A model generated the notes under the pieces. The model did no database searches and was not told the DNA's origin. It worked only from the letters and a program-made list of their open reading frames with translations. DNA of 64,000 nucleotides from DAOUMF01 sp034408935. GTDB lineage: Bacteria > Chloroflexota > Dehalococcoidia > SM23-28-2 > RBG-16-64-32. The stretch is from NCBI GenBank assembly GCA_034408935.1, contig DAOUMV010000025.1:123567-187566 (forward strand), given 5' to 3'. Each line of letters opens with the position of its first letter. Position 1 is the first letter of the stretch. Both the position numbers and the translations under genes were made by a program. Positions 33,563 through 42,170 of this stretch are shown piece after piece.

Positions 33563-33568
33563 ATTGTA
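33563..33568 (-). promoter_or_regulatory. mutL -10 box
   Basis: TACAAT on the minus strand lies 19 bases upstream of the TTG start, in the same GCTACAATCG context as the promoters at 22115 and 27505. The duplicated mutL fragment also contains it. No good -35 hexamer is visible. Confidence 0.4.
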
Positions 33569-33721
33569 GCGCAGACGTTCAGGGAGGGGAACCTTGCGGT
33601 GACGACAATGGTGGAAGCCGAGACTTCTTCCGGGCCTCGCAGGCCCCTCAGGAGATTGACAGTCCGATCCTTTGGATGTGAAGCTTGGGGGTGATATCCG
33701 CCGCGTCGAGAGGGGAACCCT

Positions 33722-34726
33722 ATGAGTAGTAGACTATTTGCGCTTGCCATCTCCGTCGTCATCATTGTGGTTGTCCCAGTCGCCTGTACGGGTGAAACCG
33801 AGAGTCCAACTCCCGCCGCAACACCCGTCGCGACGCTGACGCCAGCGCCACCCGCCGATGGTGGCGCCACACCCACTCCAACCGCCGTCCCAGACCCCCT
33901 TGCTCGCACGGGTTCTTTCGTCGTAGATCCGGGTGTGAGAGCCCAGGGCGTTGTGCCCCTGGCCTGGCCCCTGCCGGATGGGAGCGTGCGACTCTACTAC
34001 TGCGGCGGGGGAGGCCCCCCCGGCATCGTCAGCGCCCTAAGCCAGGATGGTCTGAGCTTCACCCCGGAGGAAGGCAGTCGGGTAGCGCCGGTCGACCAGA
34101 TGGTATGTGATCCCTCCATCGTTGAGGCCGGAGACGGGCTGAGGATGTATTTCAAGGAGCAGGTGCCGCGGGACCCCGAGGAGCCACCGATCCAAAGAGT
34201 CTGGAGCGCCACCTCCAGCGACGGCTTGAACTGGCAGGTGGAGGGACAGCGGCTGGCCCTGGAAGAGGAGTGCTCGGACTTTGTGGGCGTACCCAGCGCA
34301 GTGGCACTACCCGACGGCCGGGTGCGTCTCTACTTTGTCTGCAACGCGATCAACAGTGCTATGGCCAGCGCTATCTCCGACGATGGCCTCAACTTTGAAT
34401 TTGAGGGCATCCTTCTGAAGAAGGCCGTAGACCCGGACGTGCACCTGCTTCCAGACGGCACCTATCGGCTGTTCTACATCCTCTGGGAGGAAAGCGGCAC
34501 CGAGCCCGTGCATCCCACCACCATTGGCACCGCGACTTCCAAAGACGGGCTGAACTGGGATGTTGAGGGCGTGGTAGCTGATGCGGATGACTTCGGCTTC
34601 GAGGGGCTGGTAGACCCCAGCGCTCTGCCACTAGGGGACGGCAGCTACCGCATTTACGCATGGGATGGGTCGGACGGGGATAATCAAAGAATTGGTTCCG
34701 CTGTCTGGCATCCGCCATCTAGATGA
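33722..34726 (+). CDS. lipoprotein with glycosidase-like five-bladed propeller repeats
   Basis: A 334-residue exported lipoprotein. A signal peptide ends in the lipobox VPVAC (Cys22), followed by a Thr/Pro-rich spacer (28-60). The rest has recurring blade motifs, such as LSQDGLSFTPEEG, TSSDGLNWQVEG, ISDDGLNFEFEG and TSKDGLNWDVEG, each preceded by a DGxxRLYY-type strand. This pattern resembles GH32/GH43/GH68 propellers and sialidase-like folds; I cannot place the three acidic catalytic residues. It lies on the strand opposite to mutS and mutL and is flanked by the duplicated mutL 5-prime sequence, consistent with insertion. Confidence 0.72.
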   Translation: MSSRLFALAISVVIIVVVPVACTGETESPTPAATPVATLTPAPPADGGATPTPTAVPDPLARTGSFVVDPGVRAQGVVPLAWPLPDGSVRLYYCGGGGPPGIVSALSQDGLSFTPEEGSRVAPVDQMVCDPSIVEAGDGLRMYFKEQVPRDPEEPPIQRVWSATSSDGLNWQVEGQRLALEEECSDFVGVPSAVALPDGRVRLYFVCNAINSAMASAISDDGLNFEFEGILLKKAVDPDVHLLPDGTYRLFYILWEESGTEPVHPTTIGTATSKDGLNWDVEGVVADADDFGFEGLVDPSALPLGDGSYRIYAWDGSDGDNQRIGSAVWHPPSR

Positions 34727-34828
34727 GGCTTGGGTCCCGGACAAGAAGCCTCGCCGCGCCAGGATAGCAGGGACTGCTGAATTATCCCGTCGCGTCTATG
34801 GCTGGCTCTCCCGCGCCCGCTCCGCCAG

Positions 34829-34911
34829 CTCGCCAGCGGCGATCCTGGCGGCGACATCTGGGGGGAGAACGCGGATGGTCAAAGGGGGCTCCTGGGCGCG
34901 ATTGTAGCGCA
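34829..34911 (-). pseudogene. duplicated 5-prime fragment of mutL
   Basis: About 83 bases match 33491-33573 (the mutL -10 box, ribosome-binding site and first 17-18 codons) with roughly three differences. It would encode IRVLPPDVAARIAAGEL before running into unrelated sequence. It is a non-functional relic. With the real mutL start it forms a direct repeat around the lipoprotein gene. Confidence 0.8.
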
Positions 34912-34949
34912 CCCGTTGCGGCCGGGGAACAACGCCCAACGCCGTGGTG

Positions 34950-35022
34950 TTAGGCTTGCCGCCACCTCATCTCGTACAACCGCACCGGCTCGTCGAAACC
35001 CATCAGCGCCGTCTCCCCTCCA
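34950..35022 (-). pseudogene. C-terminal relic of a class III nucleotide cyclase
   Basis: Downstream of the SDR gene, an open stretch on the minus strand reads GGETALMGFDEPVRLYEMRW and ends RQA-stop. The pattern LKGFxEPVxLYEVxW is typical of the end of class III adenylate/guanylate cyclase domains in bacterial cyclase/ATPase proteins. No upstream part of the gene remains. Confidence 0.55.
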
Positions 35023-35023
35023 C

Positions 35024-35863
35024 CTAGTCCCAGAAATCAAGCATCGTGCGAATCGTCTTCTCGAACTCCTCGTCCGACGCCTTCTTATGCAGCCCAACGA
35101 TCAACTCAGCGTCCTGACCGACAAGGTACCGGCGCTTCGGGTGCCCAGCCTTCGCTGCGTCGGCTATTGTGTTGGCAACTATCTGTGCATCGGCTCGCTG
35201 CCCACCACCAGGAAGCTTCTCGTAGGCCACGGAGAAGCGACGATCCAGTTCAAGGTAGGCGGACTCCTCCGTGAAGCGCCGCGCTGGCCGCACGTTGGCT
35301 TCAGTCCCCGTTTCGAACCTGCCCGGCTCAACGAGCACGACACGGATACCGAATGGATGTAGCTCGTAGTACAGCGCGTCGCTCAGGGCCTCGACCGCAT
35401 GCTTGCTGGCGGCGTAGATACCGGAGAAGGGTGCTGTTACCTTGCCAGCCACCGAGCCGACATTGACGATCGTGCCGCTGCCCTGCGATCGCATATGTGA
35501 CAGCACAGCCCGCGTCACGCGGATGACGCCGAAGACATTAGTCTCGAAGATCGCTAAGACCTCATCGTCGTCGAAATCCTCGACAGGGCCAGGGTTGCCA
35601 ATACCGGCATTGTTCACGAGGATGTCGATACGCCCTTCCCGCTTGATAACCTCCTCAATCGCAGCGTCGACTGACTTCCTGTCATCCACGTCAAGCTGGA
35701 GCACCTCGATTGACACGCCCGCTCCCGCCGCTTCTGTCCTCAGTCGGTCGGCCTTGCCAGTGTTGCGCATGGTGGCGTAGACGGTGTCGCCGCGGCGGGC
35801 GAACTCCACCGCGCTGAGCATCCCGAACCCGGAACTGCAGCCGGTGATCACTACGACGGCCAT
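35024..35863 (-). CDS. short-chain dehydrogenase/reductase
   Basis: A 279-residue classical SDR using NAD(P)H. The cofactor motif TGCSSGFG (7-14), NNAG (84-87) and catalytic Ser137, Tyr150 and Lys154 are all present. A C-terminal region of about 80 residues is typical of SDRs acting on retinoid-, steroid- or acyl-like substrates. GGAGGATGAC before the ATG is a strong ribosome-binding site and overlaps the end of the upstream cyclase relic. Cyclase C-terminal relics lie on both sides, so this gene probably moved with, or was inserted next to, a cyclase gene. Confidence 0.88.
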   Translation of the reverse strand: MAVVVITGCSSGFGMLSAVEFARRGDTVYATMRNTGKADRLRTEAAGAGVSIEVLQLDVDDRKSVDAAIEEVIKREGRIDILVNNAGIGNPGPVEDFDDDEVLAIFETNVFGVIRVTRAVLSHMRSQGSGTIVNVGSVAGKVTAPFSGIYAASKHAVEALSDALYYELHPFGIRVVLVEPGRFETGTEANVRPARRFTEESAYLELDRRFSVAYEKLPGGGQRADAQIVANTIADAAKAGHPKRRYLVGQDAELIVGLHKKASDEEFEKTIRTMLDFWD

Positions 35864-35872
35864 GTCATCCTC

Positions 35873-36028
35873 CTACTCACTCCAGATCACCTCGTACACT
35901 TCAACCGCCTCGTCCAGCCCCTTCAATGCTGTCCTGCCCCTGCTGGAGAACCTGAACTGCTTGCCTGCGACAAGCTGCCGTACGACATCGGAGGCAAGTA
36001 TCTCTCCACCGCGGGCCTGGGCGGCCAT
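35873..36028 (-). pseudogene. C-terminal fragment of a class III nucleotide cyclase
   Basis: A 51-codon frame reads ARGGEILASDVVRQLVAG, then RTALKGLDEAVEVYEVIW and a TAG stop. This is the C-terminal end of a class III adenylate/guanylate cyclase domain. The catalytic core is missing; the sequence upstream (36029-36065) runs straight into the mutS end. It is similar to, but not identical with, the relic at 34950-35022. Confidence 0.7.
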
Positions 36029-36065
36029 ATTCTACGCTATCGGCAGTGTTTGTGGGAAAAGAAGG

Positions 36066-38642
36066 CTACACGCTGCTCGCTCGCGCGCGCTCGACCAGTT
36101 CGTAGAGCCGGGTGATCGCCTGGAGGGGCGTCAGCGAATCGACGTCGATCTCCGCCAGCTCGCGGAGGAGGGCGCTGTTGGCGGCGAACAGGGACAGTTG
36201 GGGCGACTCCTCGCGGCGAGGACGGGCCGACCGAGATGGCTCCGTTCGAGATGCCTCCAATTCCTCCAGCAGCTCCTGAGCTCGCAGGGTCACGGGCTTA
36301 GGAAGGCCGGCAAGTTGAGCGACGTGTACGCCGTAGGAGCGGTCGGCACCGCCGGGGAGGATGCGATGAAGAAAGATGACTTCGCCGCCCTGCTCCGACA
36401 CGGCCACGTTGTAGTTGCGGACGCGGGGGAGGACGGACGCCAGCTCCACCAGCTCGTGGTAGTGGGTGGCGAACAGCGTCTTCGCCGCCAGCTCGGGCCG
36501 GTTGTGGAGGAACTCCACCACGGCGCGGGCGATGGCCATGCCGTCGTAGGTGCTGGTACCGCGGCCGATCTCGTCGAACAGGATGAGGGAGCGAGGACTG
36601 GCGCTGTGCAGGATGGCGGCCGTCTCCAGCATCTCCACCATGAACGTCGAGTGTCCGGCGGCGATCTCGTCCGTGGCGCCCACGCGGCTGAAGATGCGGT
36701 CGACGATGCCGATGCTGGCCCCGGCGGCAGGTACGAAGGAGCCGATCTGAGCCAGGAGGACGATCAAGGCGACCTGGCGCAGGTAGGTCGATTTGCCAGC
36801 CATGTTGGGGCCGGTGAGGACGATGACCTGGGCATCGCTGCTGGCCATGTCGGTGTCGTTGGGGACGAAGGCCTCCACGGAAAGGGTGCGCTCAACCACC
36901 GGGTGCCGGCCGTCGCGGATGTCGATGCCGTCGCTGTCGTCCACTGTGGGGCGGACGTAGCGACCGCGGATGGCGGCCTCGGCCAGCCCGCAGAGAACGT
37001 CCACCAGGGCCACGGCCGCGGCAGTGTCACGGATGCGTTCGCCGCCAGCGGCGACCTGAGCGCAGACCTGGCGAAACAGCGTCTCCTCTAGCTCCTCCTG
37101 CCGCTCCTTTGCGTGGAGGATGCGGAACTCGTAGTCCTGGAGCTCGGCGGTGGTGAACCGCTCGCCGCCGACCAGGGTCTGCCGCCGCTGGTAGTCGGCT
37201 GGGATGGCCTTGAGGTTCGCCTTCGACACCTCTATGTAGTAGCCGAAGACCTTGTTGTAGCCCACCTTCAGCGTCTTGATGCCGGTGCGCTCCCGCTCCC
37301 GCCGCTCCAGGTCGACCAGGAACTGGCGGGCGTCGCGGGCGGTGGACCGGAGCGCGTCCAGCTCCTCGGAGAAGCCGGGCCGGATGATGACGTCGGTGGC
37401 CGGCTCGTCGGCGATGGCGCGGGCGATGATTTCGGCCGAGTCGCGGCAGGGTTGGAGACCGGCGATCAGCTCCTCGTGGGCGCGGCGTTTCCCCTCTGCC
37501 GATACGAGATCGTCGTCCAGAGCCTTCCGGAGATCCGGGACGAGCTCCAGGCCACGGCGCAGGGCCACGAGATCACGGGGCGTCGCCGAGCCCGCCCCCA
37601 CGCGGCTGACGATACGCTCCAGGTCCGGCATCTTGGACAGGATGGAGGACACGCGGCCGCGACGGATGGCGGAGTCGAAGAAGAGCTGGACGCCGTCCTG
37701 ACGGCGGCCGATCTCCCCCACGTTTAGGAGCGGCTGACCCAACCAGCGTCGTAGCAGGCGGGCGCCCATGGCGGTGCGGGTGTGGTCGATGACGGCGAGA
37801 AGCGAGGAGTCGGGCGCGTCGGGCCGCAGGGAGGCGAACAGCTCCAGGTTGCGGCGGGTGATGGCATCCAGGCCCATGAACCCATCGCTGCGGTAGTAGG
37901 AGATGCGGCCGATCTGGGAGAGGAGGGCCCGTTGGTTCTCCTGGAGATAAGCGATGACGGCGCCCGCCGCCACCGCAGCAGGGGTCAGGCCAGCCAGGCC
38001 CAGCCCCTCTAGAGACGGCGCCTTGAAGTGCTCCAGCAGGCGCTCGGTGGCAGTGGCCTCGTCGAAGGCTGGGCCAGGCAGGGGCGTGAGCGTAGCCTTG
38101 AGTGCGGCCGGAGGCGAAGTTCCCTGGGGCAGCAGCAGCTCGGCGGGGCCCAGTCGATCCAGCTCGGCGGCCGTGGCCTCGGCAGCTAGCTGCGTGCAGG
38201 CGAACTCCCCCGTCGATACGTCCACGTAGGCGAGCCCCATCTGCCCGTCCCCGACGGCGAGTGCGGCCAGGTAGTTGTTCGTCCCCCGCTGTAGCAGGTT
38301 ATCCTCCACCAGCGTGCCGGGGGTGACGACGCGCACCACCTGTCGCTCCACGAGTTGCTTCCCCTTACCCGGCTCCTCCATCTGCTCGCAAACGGCGACC
38401 TTGTACCCCTTAGCGATAAGTTTAGCCAGGTACGAATCGAGAGCGTGATGGGGAATGCCTGCCAGGGGCACCCGCTGGTCCTTCCCCACGGGGCGCGAGG
38501 TGAGGACGATGTCCAGCTCGCGGGCGATGATCTCAGCGTCCTGGTCGAACGTCTCATAGAAGTCGCCTAGGCGGAAGAAGAGGATAGCGTGCGGGTAGCG
38601 ACGCTTGACGTCGAGGTACTGCCGCCTGAGGGGCGTTGTCAC
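36066..38642 (-). CDS. mutS: DNA mismatch repair protein MutS
   Basis: An 858-residue mismatch-recognition ATPase. The N-terminal mismatch-binding domain has the phenylalanine wedge motif region FFRLGDFYETF. The connector, lever and clamp domains follow, then the ATPase with Walker A GPNMAGKST at about 611-619, FDEIGRGTSTYDG and the ATHYHEL switch. I chose the GTG at 38642 because family homology begins there (TTPLRRQYLDVKRRYP). Upstream in-frame sequence to 38768 would translate a palindromic repeat and lacks homology. A TATAAT box at 38730-38725 fits this start. It is on the same strand as mutL, separated by acquired genes. Confidence 0.95.
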   Translation of the reverse strand: MTTPLRRQYLDVKRRYPHAILFFRLGDFYETFDQDAEIIARELDIVLTSRPVGKDQRVPLAGIPHHALDSYLAKLIAKGYKVAVCEQMEEPGKGKQLVERQVVRVVTPGTLVEDNLLQRGTNNYLAALAVGDGQMGLAYVDVSTGEFACTQLAAEATAAELDRLGPAELLLPQGTSPPAALKATLTPLPGPAFDEATATERLLEHFKAPSLEGLGLAGLTPAAVAAGAVIAYLQENQRALLSQIGRISYYRSDGFMGLDAITRRNLELFASLRPDAPDSSLLAVIDHTRTAMGARLLRRWLGQPLLNVGEIGRRQDGVQLFFDSAIRRGRVSSILSKMPDLERIVSRVGAGSATPRDLVALRRGLELVPDLRKALDDDLVSAEGKRRAHEELIAGLQPCRDSAEIIARAIADEPATDVIIRPGFSEELDALRSTARDARQFLVDLERRERERTGIKTLKVGYNKVFGYYIEVSKANLKAIPADYQRRQTLVGGERFTTAELQDYEFRILHAKERQEELEETLFRQVCAQVAAGGERIRDTAAAVALVDVLCGLAEAAIRGRYVRPTVDDSDGIDIRDGRHPVVERTLSVEAFVPNDTDMASSDAQVIVLTGPNMAGKSTYLRQVALIVLLAQIGSFVPAAGASIGIVDRIFSRVGATDEIAAGHSTFMVEMLETAAILHSASPRSLILFDEIGRGTSTYDGMAIARAVVEFLHNRPELAAKTLFATHYHELVELASVLPRVRNYNVAVSEQGGEVIFLHRILPGGADRSYGVHVAQLAGLPKPVTLRAQELLEELEASRTEPSRSARPRREESPQLSLFAANSALLRELAEIDVDSLTPLQAITRLYELVERARASSV

Positions 38643-38672
38643 CGGCGGGGGCTTCCTCCCAAGGCCTGTCTG

Positions 38673-38698
38673 GTGCCTGCCTCTGGCGGGGCAGGCAC
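38673..38698. repeat. palindrome GTGCCTGCC/GGCAGGCAC in the mutS leader
   Basis: Nine-base perfect arms with an eight-base loop between the mutS -10 box and start codon. It resembles the CCTGCCT/AGGCAGG palindrome at 27544 and is probably an interspersed element that now forms part of the mutS leader. Confidence 0.55.
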
Positions 38699-38724
38699 AG
38701 CTTCGGCGCGGGCTGTCGAGGGGT

Positions 38725-38730
38725 ATTATA
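38725..38730 (-). promoter_or_regulatory. mutS -10 box
   Basis: A perfect TATAAT on the minus strand, about 80 bases upstream of the GTG start, with no clear -35 hexamer. Confidence 0.4.
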
Positions 38731-38832
38731 GCGCGGCGGGGGATGAACAACGACCCTGCCTCAACCACAGGGCGGGCCGGCAGGTGTCAGCATCGGCTGT
38801 GAACGGGATAACGATGGCAGCGGGCCAAGATA

Positions 38833-38872
38833 AGAGCGAGCCGGTTTCCCGACCTGGCAACCGGCTCGCTCT
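38833..38872. other. perfect 14-base-pair stem-loop between mutS and the GNAT gene
   Basis: AGAGCGAGCCGGTT and AACCGGCTCGCTCT pair perfectly around a 12-base loop in the 424-base divergent interval. There is no T run on either side and no gene ends here, so it is not an ordinary terminator. It could be a regulatory site for the divergent genes or a structured RNA. The rest of 38769-39066 contains only the candidate promoter below. Confidence 0.5.
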
Positions 38873-38998
38873 CTATGCGGGGCGGGAGGGGGTGTAAACC
38901 GCTCCGCTGAATTTCACCCTCAGGGTAACCACAGCGGATAGTGGGTGGGTTAAAGGACGGTTGACCGACGGTAGAAACTTGGTGAGAACGCGCTGCCC

Positions 38999-39027
38999 TT
39001 GCAAACGGGGCAATCTTCCATTATGCT
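38999..39027 (+). promoter_or_regulatory. candidate promoter of the GNAT gene
   Basis: TTGCAA at 38999-39004 and TATGCT at 39022-39027 with a 17-base spacer, 39 bases upstream of the ATG. Confidence 0.4.
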
Positions 39028-39066
39028 TGTGCACGCCAACAGAACCGATGGGAGAGGGGACCCACC

Positions 39067-39657
39067 ATGGCCCAAACAGACATCGTCAAGCGAACGTATC
39101 CTAGGCAGACTACGGTTCACGGGTTGGAGCTGACGCTGCGCCTGATGGAGCCCTCCGACCGGGACGAGATCCTTGCCTTCGCCCGATCCCTGCCGGATCA
39201 CGATCTCCTGTTCCTGCGCATCGACATCACCGATCCCAAGGAGGTCGATAAGTGGGTGGAGAACATGAAGAAGGGTCGCACCGTCACCATCCTCGCTGAG
39301 AGCGAAGGTAAGCTGGTCGGCTGGGCCAACCTCCACCGCGATGAGGTCTCGTGGCAACGCCACGTGGGAGAGATCCGCGTCCTGTTGAAGCCCGAGCTTC
39401 GGGGCTTCGGGCTAGGGAAGATCATGGCCGACGAGGTGTTCAGCATCGCCAAGGACCTGGGCCTCCAGAAGATGATGGTGCGGATGACCACGGACCAGCG
39501 CGGCGCCAGGGGGATGGTGGAGGCCCTTGGGTTCCGGCCGGAGGCTCTACTGGCAGACTTCGTGATGGACCGTCAGGGCCAGACTCACGATCTGCTGATC
39601 ATGTCCTACGACGTCACGGGCTTCAGCGACACGGCCGAGACGCGCCCCCGCCGCTAG
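39067..39657 (+). CDS. GNAT family N-acetyltransferase
   Basis: A 196-residue acetyl-CoA-dependent acyltransferase. The central strands and acetyl-CoA loop are visible (GEIRVLLKPELRGFGLGKIMADEVF, with R-G-x-G-x-G/K near residues 118-124), followed by QRGARGMVEALGFRPEA, the usual end of the fold. The N-terminal 20 residues are additional. GGGAGAGGGG before the ATG supports the start. Its last codons overlap the end of the convergent wax ester synthase gene by 4 bases. The acceptor (amine, peptide or protein lysine) is unknown. Confidence 0.88.
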   Translation: MAQTDIVKRTYPRQTTVHGLELTLRLMEPSDRDEILAFARSLPDHDLLFLRIDITDPKEVDKWVENMKKGRTVTILAESEGKLVGWANLHRDEVSWQRHVGEIRVLLKPELRGFGLGKIMADEVFSIAKDLGLQKMMVRMTTDQRGARGMVEALGFRPEALLADFVMDRQGQTHDLLIMSYDVTGFSDTAETRPRR

Positions 39658-41156
39658 CCAGCGTCAGCCGCCAGGGGCTGACCCGTACCCGCGGCCGCTC
39701 GCCTCAGCGGTCGTTCTTCCGGTTCCGCCGCGATCACAGGGAGCTCGCTGGGTGCCACCCCAGCCGCCGTCCTCAACTCCACGTAAGCTTCGGTGAGGAA
39801 ATCCCCAAGGCGGTCAACGTCTGGGGCCGCCTGGGCATCGGCCACCAGGGCGAAGTAGAGCTTCTGGTTGTAGCTGGTCACGGCGCAGCCCACACCCATC
39901 TCCCAGGCGATGGGCACCAGCGGATAGTGGGCCTCCAGACGGTGGCCCACTGAGTAGAGAGGAATCATCGGGCCGGGAACGTTGGTACACACCATGTTGG
40001 CCACGGTGTTGGGCGGCTTGGGCAGCGCCCCGAACAGTGCCTGCAGCATCGGCGGCAGGGTGCCCAGGGAGTCTCCCAGCAGCCCCATCCCCTCAGCGAC
40101 GTGATCTCTCTTCAACCGCCCGGTGCGTTCGCGGATGGTTTCGAGCCGCTCCAGGGGGTTCCGCAAGCCTAGCGGCACGTCCACCTCGATCATCGTGATC
40201 CGGTTTCCCAGGGCTCCTCGTTCGTCCTCGCGCCGCAGGTTGACCGGGGTGAGGATGCGCGCGATCCGGCCTTCCGTGGGCTGGCCGTGCGCCTCATAGT
40301 AGCGGCTAAGGGCACCCCCCAGCACAGCCAGGACGACGTCGTTCACCGTTGCCCCGCAGACCTTGCGGATGGCCCGCACCTCGGAGAAGTCGTACTCGCT
40401 CCACGCCAGCTTGCGCTCGCCGGAGAAGGATGCGTTGAAGGGAGCCCGCTGCCCGGGCACCGCGAAGTACGGTACGACGAACTCCAGGGCGCGGCTGACG
40501 GTGCGAGCGGTGGCGGGGTTGTCTATCGCGTCTAGGAGCGCCTTCTGGATGTCGGCCGTCGTCCTCAGCCCGTCGGCCATACGGTCGAACATCGCGTCGA
40601 AGAAACGGCTGACGGGGTCGGACGGCGGTGGAAGCTCATCGGGGCCCGGGGGTAGCGGCAGCGGCGGGTCCGGAGAGACGTCCAACACCATCATCAGCAG
40701 CTCAATGCCGGAGACCCCATCGACGAGGCAGTGGTGCACCTTGGAGACAAGGGCGCTTCGGTCCCCCTCCACGCCGTGCACCATGTGTATCTCCCACAGG
40801 GGCTTTTCGCGGCTGAGCATCCCCTGGAACACCCGTCCGGCGAATTCGCGGAGCTGGCTTTCGCTGCCAGGCGGGTCCAAACGGACCGGCTTCATGATGT
40901 GATTGCGGATATCAAAGTCGTGGTCGAACTCCCAGGTGGGGTGGTGAAGGTTCAGGGGGACAGGCGTGACCCGCTGACGGTAGCGAGGGCAAAGGTACAT
41001 CTTCGGTTCGAGGTTGTCCACGAGGCGCTCGTAGGGGATCTCACCCTGGAAGACAGCAATCGAGCCGATGTTCATGGGCGCCTCCTCCCTGTCGTTGTAG
41101 AAGAAGGCGGCGTCCTGAGTGTTGAACCTACGACTGAGCTTGCCCTGCCCCATCAT
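39654..41156 (-). CDS. wax ester synthase/diacylglycerol acyltransferase (WS/DGAT)
   Basis: A 500-residue acyltransferase of the bacterial WS/DGAT family, which joins acyl-CoA to fatty alcohols or diacylglycerol to make storage lipids at the membrane. The catalytic motif HHCLVDG (at 141-147 from this start) and the downstream NDVVLAVLGGALSRY and TNVPGP motifs are intact. I prefer the ATG at 41156 (another follows at once); a GTG at 41186 lies within a hairpin (GCCCGGCG/CGCCGGGC) that more likely belongs to the leader. A good promoter is upstream. Together with the nearby PHA genes it points to carbon storage. Confidence 0.9.
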   Translation of the reverse strand: MMGQGKLSRRFNTQDAAFFYNDREEAPMNIGSIAVFQGEIPYERLVDNLEPKMYLCPRYRQRVTPVPLNLHHPTWEFDHDFDIRNHIMKPVRLDPPGSESQLREFAGRVFQGMLSREKPLWEIHMVHGVEGDRSALVSKVHHCLVDGVSGIELLMMVLDVSPDPPLPLPPGPDELPPPSDPVSRFFDAMFDRMADGLRTTADIQKALLDAIDNPATARTVSRALEFVVPYFAVPGQRAPFNASFSGERKLAWSEYDFSEVRAIRKVCGATVNDVVLAVLGGALSRYYEAHGQPTEGRIARILTPVNLRREDERGALGNRITMIEVDVPLGLRNPLERLETIRERTGRLKRDHVAEGMGLLGDSLGTLPPMLQALFGALPKPPNTVANMVCTNVPGPMIPLYSVGHRLEAHYPLVPIAWEMGVGCAVTSYNQKLYFALVADAQAAPDVDRLGDFLTEAYVELRTAAGVAPSELPVIAAEPEERPLRRAAAGTGQPLAADAG

Positions 41157-41236
41157 GCCCCCGCTGGATATGCCCGGCGCTTTCACGCCGGGCTTGACTG
41201 CTATTTGATCCGTATACCCCCGTGAGCTACGCAGGC

Positions 41237-41264
41237 ATTATAATACGTTTCCACCCGTTGTTAA
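41237..41264 (-). promoter_or_regulatory. promoter of the WS/DGAT gene
   Basis: On the minus strand TTAACA (41264-41259) and a perfect TATAAT (41242-41237) are spaced by 16 bases, giving a leader of about 75 bases containing the GCCCGGCG hairpin. Confidence 0.6.
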
Positions 41265-41348
41265 CAGTGGTGGCGTGAAGTTTTGTCACGGTTGTGGCAC
41301 GGCATGTGTTATTATAGACGAGAGCCATAGCAGATGTAGCCGAAATCT

Positions 41349-42161
41349 ATGGCTCAAAGGGGAGGGTTATTCTTGGCCAGGTGGCATCCGCCTAAGCCGG
41401 GACAATTCGGGGCAAAGGCTCTGCCTCTATGGCGGGAGGCTTTCGCCGGCATCGACTGGCTGTCGCTCAGGGCCTCCGCCGTCTATCGAGGCAACGGCAT
41501 TCCTCATGGTGATGGCAGTGCGGTGGTCCTCGTCCCTGGCTTCCTCGGCTCCGACCAGTACCTGGGTGACCTCTTCTCCTGGCTACGGCGCATAGGCTAC
41601 CAGCCCTACATGTCCGGCATGGGCAGGAACGCTGAGTGCCCGGACATCCTGCGCGGCAGGTTGGCAGAGACGGTGACGAGCGCCTACATGGAGACCCGAC
41701 GCAAGGTCCACCTCATCGGCCACAGCCTGGGCGGAACGCTGGCCCGCAGCGTTGGCGTCCACCAGCCCCATCTCGTCGCCTCCGTGGTCACGATGGCCGC
41801 ACCCCTCCGCGCTGTCCGTGCCCACCCTATGATCCTGGGCGCCGCCATGGTCGTCAGACGCCGCATCCTGTCCGAACAGGAAGTAGAGCCCGAGTGTTAC
41901 AGCGGCTTCTGCTCCTGTGACTTCATGACCTCCATGCGCCGGCCGCTACCGCGTTCCATAACCCACGCTGCCATCTACACCAAGGCGGACGGGATCATCG
42001 ACTGGCGCTGCTGCATCAATGGCGATCCTGAGACCGACATCGAGGTGCAGGGCACCCACGTGGGGCTCGTGTTTAACCCTAGGGTATACCGTCACGTGGC
42101 CAACATTCTGGCCTCCGCCGCGCAACGGGCCCAGGATCTTGCCGACAGCCGATCGGCCTAG
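41349..42161 (+). CDS. alpha/beta hydrolase (lipase-like)
   Basis: A 270-residue alpha/beta hydrolase. The nucleophile elbow GHSLGG places Ser126; Asp214 or Asp218 (KADGIIDW) and His237 (GTHVGL) complete the likely triad. The oxyanion region VLVPGFLGSD resembles that of lipases and carboxylesterases. There is no signal peptide. A TATTAT element in TGTGTTATTATAG upstream may be its promoter. It lies between the WS/DGAT and PHA genes, so a role in mobilising storage lipid or polymer is plausible but unproven. The start ATG has no strong ribosome-binding site; a nearby TTG is an alternative. Confidence 0.82.
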   Translation: MAQRGGLFLARWHPPKPGQFGAKALPLWREAFAGIDWLSLRASAVYRGNGIPHGDGSAVVLVPGFLGSDQYLGDLFSWLRRIGYQPYMSGMGRNAECPDILRGRLAETVTSAYMETRRKVHLIGHSLGGTLARSVGVHQPHLVASVVTMAAPLRAVRAHPMILGAAMVVRRRILSEQEVEPECYSGFCSCDFMTSMRRPLPRSITHAAIYTKADGIIDWRCCINGDPETDIEVQGTHVGLVFNPRVYRHVANILASAAQRAQDLADSRSA

Positions 42162-42170
42162 CGGCCCGAG

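Noticed and set aside
38643..38768. Longer N-terminus for MutS starting at 38768
   Set aside because: The extra 42 residues translate a palindromic repeat and lie across the -10 box; family homology starts at the GTG at 38642.
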